DNA from: Methanobrevibacter sp.
GTDB taxonomy: Archaea > Methanobacteriota > Methanobacteria > Methanobacteriales > Methanobacteriaceae
Direction: 5' to 3'
Length of the DNA: 5,031 nucleotides
NCBI GenBank assembly: GCA_009777005.1
Contig: WRMT01000222.1
Span: forward strand, 1 to 5,031
The notes beneath the pieces were generated by a model. It did no database searches, was not told the origin of the DNA, and saw only the letters and a list, made by a program, of their open reading frames with translations. Of this stretch, positions 1 to 5,031 are shown one piece after another; within the stretch, counting starts at the first letter, position 1, and every line of letters begins with the position of its first letter. Both the position numbers and the translations under genes were made by a program.

Positions 1-412
1 AATAATTTATTGGAATCTTTAAAATTTATAATTTTATTTAAATTAATTTATTTAATAAAATAATAATTAATATTATTTATTTTTATAAAAAATATTATTA
101 AAAATATAAATATTAAAATCAAATAGATTATAAAAAATTATAGTATGTTTCAACATTTTTACAGATTTTTTAAAAGACGTATATTTTCCAAAAAATTTGT
201 TCAAAGTTTGGATTTTTATGAAAATAAATTTACAAACCACTATATTTTTTAGGAATTTTGAGTAAGTATTTAAAATTTTGTAATTATTTTTTGCAATTTC
301 AAGCAAATATTTAAATAATTTAGAATAATTAATTATTTGAATGACTATATTTAAAGTGGTCAATACTTAATAGAATTATACTGTGTAAATCTTAATTTAT
401 ATAATTCATGAT
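1..412. other. AT-rich left flank without a supportable gene
   Basis: This stretch is almost entirely A and T, with long homopolymeric and A/T-alternating stretches, most extreme in positions 1-130. There is no good Shine-Dalgarno site followed by a convincing coding frame on either strand. One minus-strand frame of 96 codons (73-363) is open, but it starts at TTG without a ribosome site and encodes a Lys/Asn/Ile/Phe-rich protein I do not recognise; it is discussed under findings and not called a gene. In related archaea genes for aIF1A and a RIO-type kinase often lie just upstream of this KH gene; neither is visible within the more than 400 bases available here. Confidence 0.6.
342..404 (+). 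promoter_or_regulatory. candidate promoter region of the KH gene
   Basis: Three A/T-only TATA-like elements lie upstream of the gene: CTATATTTAAA near 345-355, ATTATA near 375-380 and TTTATATA near 397-404. With the usual archaeal spacing of about 25 bases from TATA centre to transcript start, the first would start the transcript near 375 and the second near 404. Either would leave a leader that keeps the GAGGTGA ribosome site. The third lies so close to the start codon that it would give a leaderless message without that site, so it is the least likely. The sequence cannot decide between the first two. Confidence 0.35.
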
Positions 413-419
413 GAGGTGA
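413..419 (+). promoter_or_regulatory. ribosome binding site that sets the KH gene start
   Basis: GAGGTGA matches the anti-Shine-Dalgarno end of archaeal 16S rRNA over seven bases and sits five bases before TTG at 425. The longest open frame begins with the GTG at 416, which lies inside this ribosome site, so that GTG is very unlikely to be the real start. The ATG codons at 408 and 411 cannot serve: the frame from 408 stops after three codons. Confidence 0.8.
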
Positions 420-424
420 GTCTA

Positions 425-1024
425 TTGCCAAATACAGAATACCTTAAAATTCCAAAAGATAGAGTTGGGGTTTTAATAGGAACTAATGGGGAAGTTAAGC
501 AAGAGATTGAAAAAATTACTAAAACTTATTTAGATATTGATAGTGAAGAAGGGACTATAACTATTTCTCCAATTGATGAAATGGAGGATCCTTTAGGAGT
601 ATGGAAAACAAATTTCATTGTAAAAGCTATTGGAAGAGGATTTAATCCTGAAGCAGCTATTAGATTAAATGAAGATGATGTTTATTTAGAAATTATCAAG
701 CTAACTCTTTATGTTGGAAAATCTAAAAAAGCATTAGCTAGACAAAAAGGAAGAATCATTGGAAAAGATGGAAAAACACGAGAATTAATCATTGACATGG
801 CTGAAGTTTCAATGGCAGTTTATGGCAAGACAGTTTCTTTTATTGGTCAGCTTGAAAATGTTATGATGGCTAAAGAAGCAGTTGAAATGATTCTTAATGG
901 ATCCAGACATAAATCTGTTTATAGTTTTTTAGAAAACAAAAGACAAGAAATGAAAGTCAAGGAATTTAAATCTGTTGTTGGAATTGATGATGATAAAATT
1001 GAATTTAGAGACGATTTAGATTGA
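425..1024 (+). CDS. double KH-domain RNA-binding protein, archaeal Dim2/Pno1-like
   Basis: Predicted cytoplasmic RNA-binding protein of 199 residues from the TTG start, which gives the N-terminus MPNTEYLKIPKDRVGVLIG typical of this family. A first KH domain spans about residues 4-75, with the RNA-gripping GxxG loop as GTNG (19-22). A second spans about 85-165, with GKDG at 113-116 followed by the conserved GSRHKSVYSFLE stretch (159-170). The tail is charged and acidic. The length fits the family. Eukaryotic Dim2/Pno1 binds the 3' end of 18S rRNA and the nuclease Nob1 during 40S maturation, and an archaeal relative has been reported to bind aIF2-alpha; the same role here is inferred. The gene stops 716 bases before top6B, so co-transcription is doubtful. 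An alternative GTG start at 416 would add MSL and overlap the ribosome site. I am confident of the family and less so of the physiological role. Confidence 0.93.
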   Translation: MPNTEYLKIPKDRVGVLIGTNGEVKQEIEKITKTYLDIDSEEGTITISPIDEMEDPLGVWKTNFIVKAIGRGFNPEAAIRLNEDDVYLEIIKLTLYVGKSKKALARQKGRIIGKDGKTRELIIDMAEVSMAVYGKTVSFIGQLENVMMAKEAVEMILNGSRHKSVYSFLENKRQEMKVKEFKSVVGIDDDKIEFRDDLD

Positions 1025-1161
1025 TTCCATTTATTTAAAAATAGATTATATTATTTGGCATTATATACTAATTACTAATTTATTTAATGACATTCTTAAT
1101 CTTAGTAGTAATTATTCAGTTATAAATATTCTTTTCTTATAGTAGTAATATTTTAATGATC

Positions 1162-1167
1162 TTTTTT
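1162..1167 (+). terminator. weak candidate terminator of the KH transcript
   Basis: A run of six T follows AATGATC about 138 bases after the KH stop codon. Archaeal RNA polymerase commonly terminates at T-rich stretches without a hairpin, and this is the first clear T tract after the gene. T runs of this size are common by chance in such AT-rich DNA, so support is weak. Confidence 0.25.
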
Positions 1168-1183
1168 ATTAATATTTAAATTG

Positions 1184-1310
1184 AATTATTCTGAGTATTT
1201 GTAATGTTTTTGTAATTGGTTGAAGTTTCTAATGTTCATATAGTTGGTTGAATTTTGTAATGTTTTTGTAGCTGGTTGAAGTTTCTAATGTTCATGCAGT
1301 CAATTGAAAC
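1184..1310. repeat. degenerate 28-bp tandem repeat, about three full units
   Basis: Three successive 28-base units occupy 1212-1239, 1240-1267 and 1268-1295, flanked by partial, decayed copies on the left (1184-1211, best over GTAATGTTTTT at 1201-1211) and right (from 1296, AGTCAATTGAA). The shared core is TTGGTTGAA or CTGGTTGAA, a short T-rich spacer, then TAATGTT. Units one and three differ at only two positions, both in the GTAATT/GTAGCT segment, while unit two is more diverged, so a 56-base higher-order period is also visible. There are no spacers, so it is not CRISPR-like, and 28 is not a multiple of three, which argues against a coding repeat. It resembles a small minisatellite from slippage or unequal recombination. 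Function is unknown. Confidence 0.85.
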
Positions 1311-1358
1311 TAGCTCTTTTATTTGAATTTATTAAAACAAAATTTAACTTGAACATGC

Positions 1359-1373
1359 AAAAACATTATATAT
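1359..1373 (+). promoter_or_regulatory. candidate TATA/BRE promoter with no assigned gene
   Basis: AAAAAC (1359-1364) followed by TTATATAT (1366-1373) matches the archaeal pattern of a purine-rich BRE next to a TATA box. The expected transcript start is near 1395. No ribosome site with a reasonable open frame lies downstream before top6B. The promoter, if real, would drive either a small non-coding RNA or a very long top6B leader. The perfect palindrome CATATATATG (1383-1392) lies between this element and the predicted start and could be a protein-binding site. Confidence 0.35.
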
Positions 1374-1394
1374 GAAATCAGGCATATATATGTA

Positions 1395-1533
1395 CTTAAG
1401 ACAATTCAATTAAATCGATGAATTTATTCATAGGGTATTTTGGATAAAAAATAGTTAATGATTAACTCTAGTATACTAAATTTTAAGAAAGAAATTTAGC
1501 TATTATTTATAATAATTTTTTTATTATTTTTTT
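1395..1533 (+). ncRNA. speculative small RNA unit: palindrome cluster ending in T tracts
   Basis: Downstream of the TATA element at 1366-1373 lies a row of inverted repeats: ATGAAT/ATTCAT with a 2-base loop (1418-1431), AGTTAA/TTAACT with a 3-base loop (1453-1467), the perfect palindrome TAGTATACTA (1469-1478), CTAAATTT/AAATTTAG around an 8-base loop (1476-1499), and ATTAT/ATAAT (1502-1516). The last runs directly into T7 at 1516-1522, with a second T7 at 1527-1533. Promoter, stems and T tracts would fit a transcript of about 125-140 bases. The stems are AT-rich and weak, and short palindromes are common in such DNA. It could equally be an operator array. It matches no RNA family I recognise. 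Confidence 0.2.
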
Positions 1534-1683
1534 ATAATATAATTTTTAAATAGTATAAAAATCTGTAATTTAATGAGGAAATATACTTTTTAAATGAAAT
1601 TCTATTTTAGCTATGGCTTTTTGATGTATTCATAATATTTTAATATGAACTGCAGAATTCATTAAATAAAAATATGCAAATAT

Positions 1684-1691
1684 TTTATATA
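1684..1691 (+). promoter_or_regulatory. probable TATA box of the top6B-top6A operon
   Basis: TTTATATA matches the archaeal TATA consensus closely and is preceded by the A-rich GCAAATA stretch (1676-1682) that could serve as BRE. With standard spacing the transcript would start near 1713, giving a leader of about 28 bases that contains the strong ribosome site of top6B. It is the best-placed promoter for the topoisomerase pair. Confidence 0.5.
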
Positions 1692-1728
1692 GTTCTTATT
1701 TAATCATTTAAATTAATTTTAAGATATA

Positions 1729-1736
1729 AGGAGGTT
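1729..1736 (+). promoter_or_regulatory. strong ribosome binding site of top6B
   Basis: AGGAGGTT is close to a perfect Shine-Dalgarno sequence. It sits four bases before TTG at 1741, which fixes the start at this TTG even though it is a weak initiation codon. Confidence 0.85.
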
Positions 1737-1740
1737 AAAT

Positions 1741-3399
1741 TTGTCCCAACAAGCATCAGAACTCTTTGATAATTTTCAAGAATTGACACCTTCAGAGTTC
1801 TTTAGAAAAAATAAGCAAATGTTAGGATTTTCAGGGAAAATCCGATCTTTAACTATGGTTTTCCATGAACTGATTACTAACAGCTTTGACGCTGCTGAAG
1901 AAGCAGGAATTCTTCCAGAAATCAAAATAAATCTTCAAAAAATTGATAAAGATCATTATTTACTTATACATTCTGATAATGGTCCTGGGATACCAGAAGA
2001 GTATATAATGAAAGTTTATTGTACTATGTTTGCAGGTTCTAAGTTTAGAAATATTCAATCCAGAGGTCAACAAGGTTTAGGATGTAGTGGTTGCGTTCTA
2101 TTATCTCAAATGACCACAGGCGAACCAGCAAAAGCAATTTCTGTATATGAAGAAGGAGATGAACTGAAAGGTGTAAAAGTAAAATTTAAGATGGATGTTA
2201 AAAAGAACAAAGGATTACTTTTAAAAAGAGAAGAAGCTGATGTTAAACAAACTGGAGTACATTTAGAACTTCAATTTAAAGATGTTTCATATTCATTAGC
2301 TGAACAAGGAGCTTATGAATATATTCGTAGAACAATGATGGGAAATCCACATGCAAAAATCACTTTTAAAGACCCAACAGGACATAAGTATGTATTTGAG
2401 CGTGCTGCAGATATTGTCCCAGTACTTCCAAAAGAAGTTTTACCTCATCCAAAAGGAGTAACCTCTGATGATTTAATTTTCATGGCAAAACACACTGAAA
2501 AGAGAAGATTTAGAACTTTACTTTCAAGTTCACTTTCAAGAATGTCTAATAAAAGAATAGCTGAAATTGAAGAAATCACAGGAATAGATTTAAATAAGCG
2601 ACCTAAAGATATGAAATGGGATGAAGCTGAAAAAATTGTCAATGCATTTGGTCAAATGGATTTCATGGCTCCTCCAACTTCTGGACTTATTCCAATTGGA
2701 AGTAAACAAGTTGAAGAAGGAATGAAAGCTATTATAAACCCAGAATTTATATCCGCAACAACACGAAAACCAGTTACTTATAGAGGAGGAGTAGCTTTTA
2801 TTATTGAAGCAGCTATTGCTTATGGAGGAGATTCTGGTAGACTTGTTAATGAACAAAGAAAATCAGAAATCATGAGATTTGCAAATAGAGTTCCATTATC
2901 CTTTGATCAAGGTAGCTGTGCTATTACAGAAGCTTTAAAAAGCATTGATTGGAAACGTTATGGACTTAAAGATTTAGAAAATAATCCTGTTACTATTTTT
3001 GTAAATATTATTTCTACCCAAGTTCCTTACCTTTCAACAGGAAAACAAAGTGTAGCTCCAGAACCAGAAATCATTCATGAAGTTAGACAAGCAAGTATGA
3101 AAGTAGCTAGAAAGTTACAAAAATATATAAGGGCTAAAAAAGCAGCTAAAGAAGAAGCTATGAGGTCAAAAATATTTGAAGACTATGTTCCTTTAATTAT
3201 AAAAGAATCAGCTGCATTAGCTGAAGTGGAAGCTCCAGAATATAAAGAAGTTTTAGCTAAAGTTACACGAAGATCATTAGCTGAGTTATTAGGTGAAAAT
3301 CCTGTTAAGATTGATGAAATTGAAGGAGAACTTGATGTTTCAATAGATGAGACTGTTGAAAAAAGTCGACCAAAAGCTGAAGAAGATGTGGGAGAATAG
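1741..3399 (+). CDS. top6B: DNA topoisomerase VI subunit B (ATPase)
   Basis: ATP-binding subunit of type IIB topoisomerase, which clamps and passes duplex DNA through the break made by subunit A to relax supercoils and decatenate chromosomes. It has 552 residues, normal for a methanogen. The GHKL ATPase fold fills about residues 10-230: the N box is HELITNSFDAA, with probable general base E43 and Mg-binding N47; the G1 box is DNGPGIP (79-85); the lid glycines are RGQQGLG (108-114). An H2TH segment follows at about 235-310. The transducer domain runs to about 465 and carries the ATP-sensing lysine K435 in STGKQS. A long helical arm (about 440-480) leads to the region that meets Top6A, and the protein ends in a short acidic tail (about 525-552) rather than an Ig-like domain. 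C115 and C118 form a CxxC in the lid. All key ATPase residues are present, so it looks active. The TTG start has a strong ribosome site. Identity is near certain. Confidence 0.97.
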   Translation: MSQQASELFDNFQELTPSEFFRKNKQMLGFSGKIRSLTMVFHELITNSFDAAEEAGILPEIKINLQKIDKDHYLLIHSDNGPGIPEEYIMKVYCTMFAGSKFRNIQSRGQQGLGCSGCVLLSQMTTGEPAKAISVYEEGDELKGVKVKFKMDVKKNKGLLLKREEADVKQTGVHLELQFKDVSYSLAEQGAYEYIRRTMMGNPHAKITFKDPTGHKYVFERAADIVPVLPKEVLPHPKGVTSDDLIFMAKHTEKRRFRTLLSSSLSRMSNKRIAEIEEITGIDLNKRPKDMKWDEAEKIVNAFGQMDFMAPPTSGLIPIGSKQVEEGMKAIINPEFISATTRKPVTYRGGVAFIIEAAIAYGGDSGRLVNEQRKSEIMRFANRVPLSFDQGSCAITEALKSIDWKRYGLKDLENNPVTIFVNIISTQVPYLSTGKQSVAPEPEIIHEVRQASMKVARKLQKYIRAKKAAKEEAMRSKIFEDYVPLIIKESAALAEVEAPEYKEVLAKVTRRSLAELLGENPVKIDEIEGELDVSIDETVEKSRPKAEEDVGE

Positions 3400-3403
3400 G
3401 TGG
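3398..3403 (+). promoter_or_regulatory. ribosome site of top6A overlapping the top6B stop
   Basis: AGGTGG overlaps the last two bases of the top6B TAG stop (3397-3399) and ends five bases before the top6A ATG at 3409. Ribosomes finishing top6B therefore clear or occupy the initiation region of top6A. This arrangement suggests translational coupling and matched supply of the two subunits, which are needed in equal amounts. Confidence 0.7.
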
Positions 3404-3408
3404 GTTAA

Positions 3409-4491
3409 ATGACTGAAACAAAAGAAGAAAAAAAATTAAATAAGAAAGAAATCACATACAATAAGCTTAAAGGTCTTGGTCAGGATATTATTGATGATGT
3501 AATTAAAAACAATATCCCTACTTTTAAAGTCCCATCTCGTGGTACTTCTAATATAGTTTATGATGAAGCAAAAAGATACTATGTTTTAGGAGATAGATAT
3601 GGTAAACGATCTCTTGGTAATGTAAAACAGATTAAAAAAATTGGGCAAATGGTTTATGTTTCTAATTTCTGTAAAGATTTAGTTCAAAGAGAAAAAACAG
3701 CTACTCCAAGGGAGATGTACTATGTTAGTGAAGGTTGGGGAATAGGATTTGATAACCAGCAGGAATCTAACATTGTAGGTGAAGATATTGAGGTAACACT
3801 TGGAATGACTCGTGAAGACCTTGGTTTAATACCTGAAGAAGATGGAGCATCAGTTTACGGTGACATTGTTTTACAAGAAGATGATCTTGAAATCAATGCT
3901 TTAAAATCAGGTAAATCTGGATATACAATTTCTCCAACTATTGATGAAGTAGAATTCGTTGATCATGACGTTAAAAGAGTAATAGCTGTTGAGACTATGG
4001 GAATGTTCCATAGGATGGTTCAAGAAGAAGCTTATAAAAAGTTTGATACATTGATTGTAGGACTAAAAGGACAAGCTGCAAGAGCTACAAGAAGATTTTT
4101 AAAAAGAGTAAATGAAGAACTTAACCTTCCAGTTTATGTTTGTAACGATGGAGACCCTTGGGGCTTTCACATAGCTATGGTGATAATATCTGGAAGTGCT
4201 AAGCTTGCTCATGTTAATCATGACCTAGCTACTCCTAATGCTAAATTTTTAGGGGTTACAGCATCTGATATTATTAACTATGAACTTCCAACAGATCCTT
4301 TAAAAGATATTGATGTTTTAAGGCTAAAAGAATTAGCTAAGGATCCAAGATATAGAGATGAAAATTGGCAGAAAGAGATTAAAAAAATGTTAAAAATCGG
4401 GAAAAAAGCAGAACAGCAGTCTTTTTCAAAATATGGTCTTGAATATGTTGTTGACACATATTTTCCAGAAAAATTAGAGCTATTGGAATAA
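3409..4491 (+). CDS. top6A: DNA topoisomerase VI subunit A (Spo11-like catalytic subunit)
   Basis: DNA-cleaving subunit of topoisomerase VI and archaeal relative of the meiotic nuclease Spo11. Two copies pair with two Top6B subunits in the cytoplasm to make staggered double-strand breaks through 5'-phosphotyrosyl links. It has 360 residues, normal for the family. A charged N-terminal segment (1-20) leads to a winged-helix 5Y-CAP domain (about 75-150), where PREMYY holds the catalytic tyrosine; by alignment with RDIFY of yeast Spo11 it is the second one, Y105. The Toprim domain (about 188-300) has the metal-binding glutamate E195 in VIAVETMGMF and the acidic pair D247/D249 in NDGDPWG. The C-terminus has the family signature KAEQQSFSKYGLEYVVDTYFPEKL (333-356), shown here only as a landmark. 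The gene follows top6B after nine bases and ends just before a T17 tract. Nothing indicates decay, and identity is near certain. Confidence 0.97.
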   Translation: MTETKEEKKLNKKEITYNKLKGLGQDIIDDVIKNNIPTFKVPSRGTSNIVYDEAKRYYVLGDRYGKRSLGNVKQIKKIGQMVYVSNFCKDLVQREKTATPREMYYVSEGWGIGFDNQQESNIVGEDIEVTLGMTREDLGLIPEEDGASVYGDIVLQEDDLEINALKSGKSGYTISPTIDEVEFVDHDVKRVIAVETMGMFHRMVQEEAYKKFDTLIVGLKGQAARATRRFLKRVNEELNLPVYVCNDGDPWGFHIAMVIISGSAKLAHVNHDLATPNAKFLGVTASDIINYELPTDPLKDIDVLRLKELAKDPRYRDENWQKEIKKMLKIGKKAEQQSFSKYGLEYVVDTYFPEKLELLE

Positions 4492-4500
4492 TTCTAATAA

Positions 4501-4517
4501 TTTTTTTTTTTTTTTTT
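4501..4517 (+). terminator. T17 tract terminating the top6BA operon
   Basis: Seventeen consecutive T begin nine bases after the top6A stop codon. No GC-rich hairpin precedes the tract, which agrees with archaeal intrinsic termination where oligo-T in the non-template strand is sufficient. It is the longest homopolymer in the window, and its exact length may vary through slippage or sequencing error. Confidence 0.8.
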
Positions 4518-4639
4518 ATATTTATTCTTAGTTATACTAATCATTTTTTCAATTGATGATTCTGTTTATAATCCCATTTTTCTACATATTTTGTCTTTTA
4601 TAACCATTAAAAATCTTTTTTTCACTTTTTCTGTTATTC

Positions 4640-4656
4640 GATATATAGGCGATATC
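4640..4656. promoter_or_regulatory. small symmetric element with a repeated CGATAT
   Basis: GATAT (4640-4644) and ATATC (4652-4656) form an inverted repeat around seven bases. CGATAT also occurs as a direct repeat at 4639 and 4650, eleven bases apart, which is one helical turn. It is one of the less AT-rich spots in the flank. A regulator-binding site is possible, but no target gene is visible. Confidence 0.2.
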
Positions 4657-4914
4657 AGGAAGAATATATTAAATTTATATACTCCCATTTATAATTATTT
4701 ATTATTGGTATTCTTAAAAAAAGATTAAAATTTATACTATATTTAGTGTTTTTCAAAATTAATTTTTTTATTTTTTTATAACTATTTGGATTTTTTAATT
4801 TACTTAAATTTGATTATATATTAAAAATAGTGTTTTGTAAATTTATTTTTATAAAAAGTTAAAATTTTAAATAAAATTAATGGAAAACTGATATTTTATT
4901 AATTTATTTAGGGT

Positions 4915-4940
4915 CCTAGATTTTTGGGAAAAATCAGAGG
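4915..4940. repeat. perfect 7-bp hairpin with GGG loop near the right edge
   Basis: GATTTTT (4919-4925) and AAAAATC (4929-4935) pair perfectly around GGG, and an outer CCT (4915-4917) and AGG (4938-4940) can extend the stem across a small internal loop. It stands out against the AT-rich background because it carries G and C at its loop and base. It could be an RNA structure in the leader of a gene beyond the window, a DNA-binding site, or a terminus of an element. No T tract follows it directly, so an intrinsic terminator on this strand is unlikely. Confidence 0.5.
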
Positions 4941-5031
4941 TCATTGGTATTTTAGTTGGTAAGTTTAAAGCTCATTGTATGTTTCGTTGATAAAAGTACA
5001 AATTGTATGGCTTTTTTGAGTTTAAATACTC

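Larger units (their letters stand above)
1025..1740. other. 716-base intergenic region with repeats and palindromes
   Basis: No frame here has both a ribosome site and reasonable length. The first part (1025-1180) holds short direct repeats: TACTAAT twice in tandem at 1066-1079, and TAGTAGTAAT at 1103-1112 and 1140-1149. It has only a weak T6 tract (1162-1167) that might end the KH transcript. The middle holds a 28-bp tandem repeat (about 1184-1310) and then a palindrome cluster with a TATA element and T7 tracts (1359-1533). The last part (1534-1740) contains the probable top6B promoter and its ribosome site. For a gap inside a cluster of housekeeping genes on one strand this is long, and it most likely separates two transcription units. 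Confidence 0.7.
4518..5031. other. AT-rich right flank without a supportable gene
   Basis: No frame with a ribosome site and useful length is seen on either strand up to the window edge. The region contains many T tracts (for example T7 at 4616-4622), a small inverted repeat AATCAT/ATGATT (4539-4544 and 4556-4561), a CGATAT pair (4639-4656), an imperfect direct repeat beginning TAGTGTTTT (4744 and 4828), and a hairpin at 4915-4940. From about 4910 the composition is less AT-extreme, which may mean the leader or promoter zone of a gene beyond the right edge; this is only inference. Confidence 0.55.

Noticed and set aside
1212..1295. Coding origin of the 28-base repeat, such as a repeat protein
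   Set aside because: The period is not a multiple of three and stops occur in the frames examined on both strands.
1201..1310. CRISPR-like repeat array
   Set aside because: The 28-base units follow one another directly with no unique spacers and there are no cas genes nearby.
1418..1446. Short frame from ATG 1419 region (nine codons) after the orphan TATA element
   Set aside because: It is too short, has no ribosome site, and its ATG sits within a palindrome.
1594..1635. 13-codon frame starting ATG with an upstream GAGG
   Set aside because: The GAGG at 1575-1578 is too far from the ATG and the peptide is too short to support without conservation.
2445..2642. 65-codon minus-strand open frame
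   Set aside because: It lies wholly inside top6B, whose protein is conserved across this stretch; it is an antisense shadow with no ribosome site or recognisable product.
2590..2856. 88-codon minus-strand open frame
   Set aside because: It is antisense to the Top6B H2TH and transducer region and its Ser/Asn/Phe-rich product is typical of antisense translation of AT-rich coding DNA.
4560..4625. 19-codon minus-strand frame downstream of top6A beginning at GTG
   Set aside because: It has no ribosome site, is very short and Lys-rich, and lies in T-tract-rich sequence that gives such frames by chance.
4501..4660. Convergent gene or antisense RNA toward top6A driven by the minus-strand TATA-like element near 4675-4685
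   Set aside because: No coding frame or terminator on the minus strand supports it, and TATA-like strings are frequent at this base composition.

Overview
This window carries three complete plus-strand genes in very AT-rich archaeal DNA: a double-KH-domain RNA-binding protein (425-1024) of the archaeal Dim2/Pno1-like family, then the two subunits of DNA topoisomerase VI, top6B (1741-3399) and top6A (3409-4491). Type IIB topoisomerase, archaeal Shine-Dalgarno sequences of the GGAGGT type, A/T-only TATA-like elements and low-GC coding sequence set in much AT-richer gaps all point to a low-GC methanogen of the Methanobacteriales. Methanobrevibacter or a close relative is most likely; the genus is inferred from composition and remembered protein character, not from a search.

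Layout. 1-412 is an extremely AT-rich left flank with one unconvincing minus-strand open frame. 425-1024 is the KH gene; its most likely start is the TTG at 425 behind a GAGGTGA ribosome site, nine bases inside the longest open frame. 1025-1740 is an unusually long gap holding a degenerate 28-bp tandem repeat (about 1184-1310), then a dense cluster of inverted repeats behind a good TATA element and ending at two T7 tracts (about 1359-1533), then a likely top6B promoter. 1741-4491 is the top6B-top6A pair, nine bases apart and with the top6A ribosome site overlapping the top6B stop codon. A run of 17 T follows nine bases after the top6A stop and is a strong archaeal terminator candidate. 4518-5031 is AT-rich with no supportable gene, two small symmetric elements and a 7-bp hairpin near the right edge.

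Function. Top6B (GHKL ATPase and clamp) and Top6A (Spo11-like catalytic subunit with active tyrosine and Toprim metal site) form an A2B2 enzyme that relaxes supercoils and decatenates chromosomes by ATP-dependent double-strand passage. The KH protein belongs to a family linked to small-subunit rRNA maturation and to aIF2-alpha. It is a frequent neighbour of top6 genes in such methanogens, but here the gap and a separate promoter suggest it is transcribed apart from top6BA.

I found no CRISPR array, tRNA, rRNA or intact mobile element. The genes are ordinary housekeeping genes. The least explained signal is the repeat and palindrome-rich 1184-1533 interval, which may encode a small RNA or act as a regulatory region.
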